Assembly: GCA_964036155.1 (NCBI GenBank)
Contig: OZ038423.1
Coordinates: 50,359,249-50,423,248 of the forward strand
Direction: 5' to 3'
Source: Diploscapter coronatus
Lineage: Eukaryota > Nematoda > Chromadorea > Rhabditida > Rhabditidae
DNA: 64,000 nucleotides
The position numbers were made by a program, and so were the translations under genes. Position 1 is the first letter of the stretch; every line of letters starts with the position of its first letter. This document shows, piece after piece, positions 54,901-64,000 of this stretch. A model generated the notes under the pieces. It was not told the origin of the DNA and ran no database searches. It saw only the letters and a list, made by a program, of their open reading frames with translations.

Positions 54901-57270
54901 GATTATTGGGACATAGAATAACTTAGTAGGTTGATATCAATATTCTCGAGGGAAAAGTGGAATTCTCGGAATCAAGAAAGACATGAAAGCTCAAAATTTG
55001 ATAGAGGACTAATAATTCGATTTAGTTAATTAGATTTCCAAGTGCACATTTTTGGAGACAAGAACTATTAGATTTTGCGAAATAATAAAATAGGAAGTTG
55101 CAATAACAAACATCGGTGATAATTACATTGGAATGTGTGTAGGATGAGCATGAGCATATTGAGAAGAGGATGAGTTGGAAAAAGTAGAGGAGAATTGTTT
55201 GACGACATTACAAATGCGCAGAGGGCAGAACGGCATTCTTGGGGATGAAGCTGAAGACGAAGGCAAAGTGAAACGAGAAATCAAATCGAAAAGAGACCCT
55301 CGGGGGGAAGTCGGAGAGAAAAAGAATGAAGAGGAAAGGAAGGAGGTTGAAAGCTGACGATGAAAAATTGCCGTAGCATTGAAGCAAACTACTGGGAAAG
55401 GGGTGCAACTACAGTTGTAGGAGGAATCTCGACTCGACAACGATAAATTATTCGTTCATGGGCAAAAAACCGCAGGATTACTCTTGTTTCGCTGTAGATA
55501 CTCGTCAGTGTAAATTCAAAACAAATTTCCCAAGTGAATTTCTAAAGAATCATGCTTCTTCTAGAAAATAGATATTTCGTTATAGCTTTTTAAATCGTGT
55601 GTAAAATTGTGACTTATTTTTGCGGTACCTCAAATAATGCTCGTTCGTAGACCAGTGCGAAAGCACAAATCTGCCCAAATTGGTCCTTGCTATTCAGAAT
55701 TCACCCATTTTCGCGGTTCAAATCGACATTCGTTTCCAAAATCCACCGCAAATAAAATAATTCTTGCTTCACTAAAAAGCATATTAATTCGCACTTGAGA
55801 AAAACAAGAAAATTTCCCGAAAATATTAGGATTTCAAAGTTCTGCCTTCCATTTGTTTGCCTGTGGATTATCCATAGTTTTTTTTTCTGTTACATTTCAG
55901 CCGAGATTATCTTTATTTGAAGCCATTATTCAAACGAAATTTTCTCTTCCATTCAATTTTCTTTGTTTTATTCGATAAATATTGATAATTAGCACAATTT
56001 TGCAGAAGAAAAATCATAAACCTATTTAAAAAAGCATTTTCACAGAATCACAACAAAGTGAGTAAAAAACAAGGAAACGGTTGTTCAATGAATATCTTAC
56101 TCGTAATTAGCAATAATTATCGAATAATTGCTAAAATATTCAAGGGAAACAGAAATTATATGAAAGTGAAGTTCCCGTTTGAATAATGACTTTTAAAACA
56201 AGCCACAACGCGAGGGAGAAAGTGTACTGTTCGCAAATCATAGACGCAGAGCGACACATGCAAGGTTCATCCCGGAGACACTGGAAAATATTTGAATTTG
56301 TATTGAAAAGTGAAACTCATTCATCGTTTCATTCATAAAATGTACATAATTTCACGCAAACCCGGATGAGGATTTGTTTGTCGAAGAAGGGAATCCGAGA
56401 GAAACGAACGGAGGAGGGGGCTCCACTCGATACACAAAAAGTGCAGTCCACGCAGAAGCAGTTGAGTCGCGTAAATCGCGTTAGACGCAAATTTAGCCAC
56501 TCATTTTCTATTTTCGGCTATTTTGGACGTATTTGGCAATGCATCTCAATTCGAACGTGTAACATTCTAGTTTCGTGCCAATTTTAATGTGCAGAGAAAA
56601 AAATTCGATTCAGAGCCACCTTCGTTTATTTTTCAGAGAAATAAATAAACATTTTTTGTCTTTGATAACAGATATTTGCACCCCTAAAATTTGGTCAAGG
56701 AATTTTTCTCATAAGAATGTACAACACAATAAACCTAGTTCTCTAAATGCTAAGGATATTGAAAAGAGGATACAATCTCAGAATTGAAGTAGTGTCGAAA
56801 GGATAAATTCGTAAATCGGCAAGCTCGTTTCATAAGATTTCGCAGGTGAGGAGAACGGGCAGATTTCTTGAAATTGAAAATAAATATATAATCTGAAGTG
56901 CCAATAAACTGAGAGAGGACTTTGACTTCGTGCGGTTCAGAAAATTAAACGATTTCTAAAATAGTATTGTTCATAATGTGATGTTATGAAACTATGTGGA
57001 ATGGGCGATATTTTTCTTGGGATTATGAACCGCACGTTAAAGTATAAAAATCTGATCCGATTCTGATAGGAATTGAAGTAGAATGGATTTTTTGAAAAGT
57101 TCAAAAATTTAAAGATAAAACAGCGTTAATAAAAAAGGATGATGAACTTTTCAAGACTCCATGCAAAATGTAATCACAGAGTTTGAAGTGATAAAGGCAC
57201 ATTGTGAAATAATTTTCAATTTTGACAGAAATAAATTATAATTATAAAATATCCAATTTAAGAAATTATT

Positions 57271-60200
57271 TTAATTTGTAGGGTGAGAAATAATTCGCCG
57301 TTTCTTTTCAAGATCCACCGAGTGTCTAGATTTTCTAGCTAGCTGGAACTATTTTCTTAAGCTTACCGATTTTTAATATTTTGACAGCAAAGTAGCGCTG
57401 CTAGTGAAATAGTGAGGAAATTGGTTAGAATAAGCACGAAAATCCATCGGGAATCGTGATAGAATTTGTGGCAGCTGGGTTGCGAGGTCGCGGTCAAATG
57501 ACGGGATTCTGAATGAGAAGTTCGAAACAAGTAAACGTTTTTGAGAAATCTAAGGTACCTCGAGTGCTTGGTTTTGACATTTGTGATTGTCCAATCGGAA
57601 TGAAATTTTGCACATAAAATATAAAACCAGGCACTCAAAGTCATATGGGTGGCTGAATAATTTTGTCCGCTATTGTAACAAATAGAAAGACACACTTTAA
57701 ATTCTCAATCACAATTAAAATCCAAAATGTCGATAGTAAGCATTGTAAAAGGGATTTTCAACGATATTTTCCTTAGATCTCATTAAACTGAAAAACTTGC
57801 CCTTCTCGTAGTTCATCTCATCATCTTCAATTGATAGGTCGCCAGATATAACCAAGTGGTCGTTGTCGTCTGAATTTGATGCATATCATGTCAAGTTATT
57901 GCGTATCTTTCAAACTTCAACTTTTGGGAATTACTAGGCACGGAAGATAACTTCCCATCTAATTATCTACTGACACATTACTTCTCAATCTTTCACAAAA
58001 TACTACTTTTCGTGCCTGAATTATTATTGAATGAAGAAATAATTCTTTCCTTTGAAGTGCATAAGATCAGCATTAGATTCGAGAAATTTTCAAATCCATA
58101 TTTTCTCAGAATTGTGTTCGATATTTTTCATGAACGCTAGACTATTTTTCCTCAACCAAAATACAATTTAGTCTGGAACGTGTTTCTACGCCAAACTATA
58201 TTTGGCAGGGATGAAGCCTTACGTAAAAGTTTTTTAATAAATGTTATCCCAAATAGATAAACGAGAAAAAAATTAGCATATTATATTGCTCGTTTATTGC
58301 AACAATCCAAATATGGCATTGAAAAAAGAATAAAGAACGCAAACGCACGCGATTACGTGAAACGTCACTTTTCCTAGCTCAAATAAGCTGCGAATATAGG
58401 AGATTTTCTATTGATTTAAACGAAATGCAGCTATGGATAAGTTAAAAATATACCAATTATCAATCAGTGCGCATTTAGTAGAATATGCGCTGATGACGCA
58501 ACAATGGCATAAATAATTCAAATGAAATAAGACCTACTCCATTCAGTGATAGTTTCATTGGTACTCTCCCTGTCCATGATCTCATCCATCCTCTGCAGTC
58601 GGCTCTCCACATTCACTTCCTTTTCCAATCCCATTCCAATGTCTCTTTCTCCAGGCGATTCCCTCTTCCTCGCTCGTCGTGTCGAACATCGCGGTGGCTG
58701 CAATTTCGCCCTGGTTATTTCAACGATGCAATTCGAGATTTGATAGTCGAAATAATGAAAAGGCGAACAATGTTCTGCACGCATTTCGTGTCCCATTTGT
58801 GGCACACAGCCAGCAGGCAGTTGAAATGGACTCGCTTCGAATTCGAGAATCTGAAATTGCACATAGTTACGAGAATCTGCCAGATATGAGGAAAAATTCA
58901 AATTTTGAAAATGGTAATTTGGAAAAAAGAGCTAGCGAACTTTACAAAAGGTCTTATTTCAGAAAGGAATCTATTAATTATTGGATCAACCAGAATATTT
59001 TCACATCACCTAAATGCCTTAGCAGGTGTGTACACGATTCCATTCTCTACGTCATACTCAGGGTGCGGAATAACCTCTTCGTCGAGTGAGCAGCTCAAAT
59101 ATTAATCAATTTGATTAATTCAGAATTAGCTTTACAAACCCTCGATCATCCACGATCATGTAAGATTTCTCATGTCCATTGTGGACTGCACAGTGATAGA
59201 CCTTGAATCTGTACTCGGCGGGAGGGCATTGCCATCTGAACGAACGATTCAAGGAAATTTCAATATTTGGAGACAAAAAAGGAATAACCACTGCTACCAT
59301 ATAAATTTAGCTTTAGATTTCACTCAACTACCTGTGATAAATAACATCTCCAATCCTTGCATTTGCTGTCTTCGGCCCATCCAGTCGATTTTTATGCAGA
59401 GAGTATCTGCATTTCGGTATGCCCAAGGAGGACCCATTCACTGCTTTCGGAATGAAGTTGCTAGATTGTTTTATGTTGGAATTCAAGTTCTTGCTGAATT
59501 TATTTGACTTACACCATATCATAGAATGCTTCTAAAGTTACGTTCTGTAGAGAATATGAACATGTCAAATCGAATATTTTGTCTTCCTCTGTCAACTAAA
59601 TGCAAATTTGAAAAATAGCAAATTTCTATTGCACCTGCTCGAATCCATAGCTCACAATAACACGTAAATGGTATTGAATAGCGTTAGATGGAGATGCCTA
59701 GAGGTTCAATAAAATGTTCCGAAGATAGGAAAACAATTACATTCCAAACTCTCCTGACTCCACAAGGACCATCAAATGGCGTCGTGAACAGAGGGGCATT
59801 TGTCTTGAAATTATTAGATTTTGCAAATAATAATGTGCTAATTTATCACTAGCTATAGACATTTTCTCTTAAAATAATATTAAATTTAGTATTTTCATAC
59901 GCCAGTAATAGTGTGAACACATCTCGGATCCAGTTCTCGATGGCTCGCGTAAATTCGTCCCTTGAATCCGTGAGAAACGGAGAGACCAATCTTCTCTGAT
60001 CCACAAATTATCGTAGGTGGTTCGGAATTGATAACTAAACAAGAATACTTGTTAGCACTCAAACTATAAAACTCCTACATCCTCCAGATGAAATGGAAGT
60101 GAGTGAGTCTCTGAATGCTTCCTGAATGTCGAATATCGGTGGGCTTGGATGTGGATGTTTGTCGATCAGATTAATCCTGATCTGTTTGGGCCGCTTGCCG

Positions 60201-61231
60201 TCCTTCCTCTTCTTGAAGGTGCCCTTGTGTGGCTTGTAGGGAATTGTCTTCACCCCTTGCAGAGGCATTCTTCGCAGCTGGTAGAAACGAGCTCGATTCA
60301 AATGATTCGCTGTGAAACGGAACGTTTCGTGGCGCTGAATGTGGTCGTTCTGCAATTCGATTATTTTTGGTCCCTTATATTTGTGACAGAGTTGTTATCA
60401 CATGTAGAGTCCTTGAGTTCCCAAGCTCTGCCTTCTTGCAAAATGCGTTTTTGTTCGAAACGTACTAGTTTGGGATCAATAATTGGGAAGGGAGTACTCT
60501 TCAAACTCAAAATATCTCGAAAGACCATATCTAGATCGACGATACACCCAATACAATAGTCGTGTGTGTGTGTGTGAAAACATTAGCGCAAAATTTTTGC
60601 CTACAAGTCGAATTGGTACAGTGACAGTGTGTTCCTTTTGAAGGTGGCAACTTTTACGCATTCTTCGATTTTGAAAATTTTCTAATTTCATCATTTTTCT
60701 ACAAAAAAAACTTATCCCGCATTCCAGTTAACCCTACTGCATAAAAATTTTGCTCCGAACATCAATTTATCATATCAACTTGGGGACCGTAATCATAGGA
60801 TTTTTTTTATAGGTTAAGTCAGGTTCTTTTTTCTTGAGCAGCTCGACTTCTTTTCGAACTCGTCGAACTTTCCGCAGAGTATGATCAACATAGTTTGTAA
60901 ATTTTATTGATTCGATAGGACAAATAATGCTAGGATGGAAACAATTAGCAAAATTTGCATAGATCCATGATGTATGTTTTATTCAAGGAAGTAGACAAAA
61001 TGTCGCTTTTTATGAACAAACATCTGACCAGAGGTGAAAATGTTCCTGTATTCAATAATGCTAGAAAACAGGAAGATTCCCCTGTAGCATGAATAATTCG
61101 TTCCCTCTTTATTTAATAAATCGAGATATTTTGTAAACTAGATGATGTTTCTAGAGCATTACCGTATAATCTCCGTTCACAGATAAAATGTCGAAATTAA
61201 ATAGGAATATGATCAATCCGCGAATGTTCAT
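57271..61231 (-). CDS. ZP-domain (cuticlin/DYF-7-like) type I membrane protein with furin site
   Basis: Apical extracellular-matrix protein family whose ZP modules polymerise after proprotein cleavage. Exons in order: 61231-61163 (signal peptide MNIRGLIIFLFNFDILSVNG), 60349-60079, 60034-59901, 59803-59741, 59697-59635, 59595-59513, 59460-59332, 59235-59140, 59093-59010, 58850-58781, 58697-58565, 57869 to about 57789, 57508-57367, 57325-57271. The ZP module runs from TIICGSEKIGLSVSHGF to KCPPRCS and shows paired Cys, GIPKCRYSLHKN, YRFKVYHCAVHNG and the VHFNCLLAVC block. A basic RRARKR furin-type site follows at once. Then come an acidic stretch, the membrane span WIFVLILTNFLTISLAALLC and the tail HSVDLEKKRRIISHPTN. 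This model closes at about 490 residues. Uncertain points: the junction between the acidic exon and the membrane exon, and a possible extra exon between 61162 and 60350. The segment before the ZP module is unusually basic and Pro-rich. The exact ortholog is not assigned. Confidence 0.85.
60385..60506 (-). other. Possible additional second exon of the ZP gene
   Basis: On the - strand a 58-codon open stretch contains PFPIIDPKLVRFEQKRILQ and KDSTCDNNS. Phase-0 splice sites would let it join the signal-peptide exon to the exon starting at 60349: an acceptor after ttgaag near 60507 and a weak gtcaca donor that would leave a 38-base intron before 60349. If used, it adds about 40 residues to the N-terminal extension. 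Boundaries are approximate and the donor is poor. Confidence 0.35.
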
Positions 61232-63605
61232 AGCGATGTCTGGACGCAGCGACTTCCTTCGATCATTGCATAGCAGAAAAATTGTACCCAACAGACAGCC
61301 ACAATCTTCCTGGAAGTCGAGAATAAATACGAGATAACTCTCAGAATAATGTTCAGATATCACGATATTGGCGAAAGCTTGGGGACGTGTATTATGCAGG
61401 CAGTTATATATAATGCGGTATGAGAGCGGCCGTTTATGCCAGACAGACCATATAGTATAATTTCCCCTCAGGTACGAACGAGATGAAATATGACCGTTCC
61501 ATCCCCTATCCTCATCTCAGTAAGTTCCATTCCATTCCTTCAGACCTTATTACTTGCTTTGAATCTGGATTTCATTTCCAATTTCGTATTCCATCTCTTC
61601 GCTGACCGATGAAGTTCATTTGAATGGAAATTGGCAATGCGCGCATTACGTAAGAAAACGAAATAAAGAAATTCGCTGGACATTAAAAAAAAATTGAACC
61701 TGATAAAGAAATAACAAAGGCAGAAAATTTTTAAAATAGTAGCAAAGGAATTACTTGGTAAAATGCTAATAATACACTCAAAATAGTCGAACACCCTCCA
61801 AGGATAGTAAATTGGCCGAGCCAAAATCCTTAAAAAGTGCAACAATAACGACCTCATTTTCAGACGGTAAAAGTGACATGCAAAACGGTTGAAATAAGAA
61901 GTAAAAATTCGTTTGACCTCTTGCCCTGAAGATGTCGCTCACACAAGATGAACTTGCATGGATAATTAGAGGGGGAAAGTAAAGACAATAAGGAAAATGG
62001 ATAAGTAAGAAAGGAAAAAGGATGTTTAAAAATAATAACAGTAGTAATAACAAACAGAAAAATCACAACATTTTGAATAATGTTCAACGTGTTGGATTAA
62101 CTCTTCACAATCGAATAAAATAGGAAGTTAATGTTTGAAACAATCAAAGATATAATTTTCAGGGTAAACTAAATTACTTCATATCATTCGGTTTAAAAGT
62201 TCAACTAAACATTGTTGATTGTTGAGTCGTAAAAATTAAATTCAATACCAATGATGCTTTATTACAACTATGCCGAGATGCAGATCATAAATAAGATAAA
62301 AACGCCTATTTTGGTAAAATAATCGATGAATGTAATCGAAAACCAATTGCAGAAATAATGCAGACTACGATATCATACGTGAATGAATGAATCTCGAAAT
62401 TGAAAACTGGTCAAAGAGTGAAACTGAAATTTGGAATTTGGAATTGCAATTGAGCAGCAACAATAACAATCCTGTCTCTATGCTATTCAAGAAGAAGTAA
62501 AAGAAGCAAATTTAGTGAAACAATCTGTGTACAGAAATTGGAGAGTAAAAACAGAAACAGAAAAGGAAAGTCTCGTGTTTGAAAAGTGAAATGAGGCCGC
62601 CTGTCATCAGAACTCCGAAGATTGCGAAATGAAGACCCCGGCCCTGAGGCATCCAGAGAAAGGTCTGTGACGACACAACCACAACTCCATTCCAGTTCAC
62701 TACGTCCCCTTTCTCCTCCCCTTTCACTCCCACACTTTCTCTACTACTGTCTCACTGGCTCAGTTACAAAATTTAGCACAAGTGCGTTTTTAATTTATAA
62801 CAGAAAATATTGTGCAAACAAGAAGAATAACACGCTGAATTGCGCATGCAAATATGCACCCCGAACTGCGAGAGCGAAGATACGTTCCTAAACTTCCAGA
62901 GATACTCTCACTAGTTCAAATACTTATAAAAAAACGAGTTTAACTGGAACCGATTTGGAGCTCAGTAGACTAAACTTGGTGAGTATCGTGATATTTTCAG
63001 ATCAGTCGAGTTGTTTTCTCAACAAATTACGTTTCTTCATATCTTTATCTGGGGAGGGTAAATGCTCAAATTTGACATGCAAAAATTATAATTTTTCGAT
63101 CTCGATTTTGGAGGATATCTGAAATTTTGGTAGAATTTCAAAACATGAGTTTTATAGGAAATTTCGAACGCTACAAAAGCTCCCGTCTGGTCAACCCTCG
63201 AAAATTAGAAATAAGACCTGTTTTTGGGGCTTAAAGGGTGCTGAAATGCTCGAAAATCCGATGTGATGGTTGCACACTTGATAGAATATTTTTACTAGTA
63301 TGAAGGTCATATTCTGAAAATTTCAAGTAATTAATATTTTAGTCAATAGTCTTTGTTCGTCATTATCATTTATGAATCTGAATTCTCGTTTATCTTATCC
63401 TGCGGAAGGCAGTTAATGTGAAAAGCAAATAAATTCTTATCAGTTCCATTGATATGCTATAGAAAAGATTTGTTAACATTAGTCAGGAATTTCAATAGCT
63501 GGGCCTAAATATTCTACTCAATATGCTTCACTCTATATAAATTTTTGCTATTTTTCTATGAAACTATTGCATATAATAGTTATTTTTCAGTAAATTAAAT
63601 TTCGA
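61232..63605. other. Divergent upstream region of the ZP gene and of a possible + strand gene
   Basis: No exon is supported. On the - strand a TATATATAAC-like sequence near 61403-61412 lies about 170 bases before the ZP start and could serve as its TATA element. Forward tatataaat near 63533-63541 lies about 65 bases before the ATG at 63606. A GCGCATTG motif (- strand) is at 61635-61642. The remainder is AT-rich with no recognised repeat. Confidence 0.4.
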
Positions 63606-63884
63606 ATGAGTGAACAACGAAAAGCAACCTCTAAATCATCAATCGATTATGAATCTTCTAATCCTGTGAGTTTTTCTGTGATAGTTTGTATATTGGTTTG
63701 AATAATTTTCCTGTCGATACACTGCGTGATATAAATATGGAGATATGCATACTTCTTGAGTTCTGAGCTTCGTTTATTTCCGAAAGTTCCTGATTTTGAC
63801 AGGATCGTTTTCTACGTCCCCGAAAATCCTATGACCATGTTTTCCACGACGAAACGCAATAGAAATTGGTGGAAACTTGGAAAG
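63606..63884 (+). CDS. Possible start of a + strand gene cut by the window edge
   Basis: ATG at 63606 opens MSEQRKATSKSSIDYESSNP, ending at a strong gtgagt donor after 63665. A tttttcag acceptor lies 16 bases before the ATG and a TATA-like tatataaat about 65 bases before it. A second exon from 63803 (after ttttgacag) to 63884 (before gtagca) is plausible from its splice sites, but the phase-0 frame hits TAG at 63860, so either the second exon boundary or the gene itself is wrong. No family was recognised. Confidence 0.3.
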
Positions 63885-64000
63885 GTAGCATATAGCTGCG
63901 CAGTCACCAAAGGACATTGTGTAGGAAAAGAAGCTCTACCAGACCCTACACTACCCTTACCCTATACTATTTCCCTCATGAATGCGTGTCACTAATTCAA

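Larger units (their letters stand above)
45990..57270. other. 11-kb purine-rich non-coding region upstream of calmodulin
   Basis: The + strand is rich in A/G tracts over most of this interval (for example 51310-51420, 52640-52760, 55140-55360), so the - strand is pyrimidine-rich, like introns of - strand genes. It may contain 5' UTR introns or distant regulatory DNA of calmodulin, or simply be intergenic. TTCC microsatellites lie at 48048-48067 and 49312-49327. A GC-rich hairpin (50051-50077), a fold-back (about 51866-51966), three GCGCATTG motifs and a possible two-exon frame (48136-48386) are listed separately. I support no protein gene here with confidence. Confidence 0.5.

Noticed and set aside
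57363..57695. Single 110-codon frame as the complete C-terminal exon of the ZP gene
   Set aside because: The stretch before 57508 reads through an intron (gtacct to cattcag). Only the 57367-57508 part splices in frame to the last exon at 57325-57271.
58518..58901. 127-codon frame reading QILEFEASPFQLPAGCVPQ as ZP sequence
   Set aside because: The ZP consensus (KAFRF, VHFNCLLAVC) is in a different frame from the acceptor at 58850, and a 66+ base intron (58698-58780) then leads to the PPRCSTRRARKR frame.

Overview
The window is nuclear DNA from a nematode. Four multi-exon protein genes can be read exon by exon. All have short GT-AG introns (mostly 43-60 bases), and the predicted proteins match well-known nematode families. 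The myosin is close to C. elegans UNC-54, the calmodulin is the standard 149-residue animal protein, the TRIM9-type protein resembles C. elegans MADD-2, and the last gene encodes a cuticlin/DYF-7-like ZP-domain protein. The species cannot be named from sequence alone. The myosin gene has 31 coding exons, far more than C. elegans unc-54, so this is an intron-rich lineage.

Layout: 1-1566, upstream region of the myosin gene, holding a perfect 27-bp-arm hairpin (633-722) and a truncated copy of a hAT-like transposon (723-961). 1567-11570 (+), unc-54-type muscle myosin heavy chain, whose model closes in frame at 1967 residues. About 12439-14160 (+), a decayed and truncated Helitron with the HUH Rep motif but no Y2 motif or helicase. 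14161-26284, long pyrimidine-rich non-coding DNA. 26318-37270 (+), TRIM9/MADD-2-like E3 ligase (RING, two B-boxes, coiled coil, COS, FN3, SPRY; 748 residues), with a small single-exon gene nested on the opposite strand in its 6.4-kb intron (30348-30617). 39832-44396 (-), calmodulin in five exons. 45010-45981, a complete non-autonomous hAT-like element with a 12-bp terminal inverted repeat and a perfect 8-bp target-site duplication. 45990-57270, long purine-rich non-coding DNA. 57271-61231 (-), the ZP-domain membrane protein. 63606 to the end, a possible start of another + strand gene.

The most unusual relation is that about 240 bases of the complete hAT-like element upstream of calmodulin are repeated upstream of the myosin gene. 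The copies lie about 600 bases from each start codon, in the same orientation relative to transcription, and share a run of 60 identical bases that contains a CACGTG E-box. This may be two insertions of one family into open promoters, or an element whose end has been kept as a regulatory module.

Myosin, calmodulin and MADD-2 all have known roles in nematode muscle or muscle-arm biology, but the window shows no operon and no direct sign of shared control other than the hAT-derived segment. No rRNA, tRNA or CRISPR was recognised.
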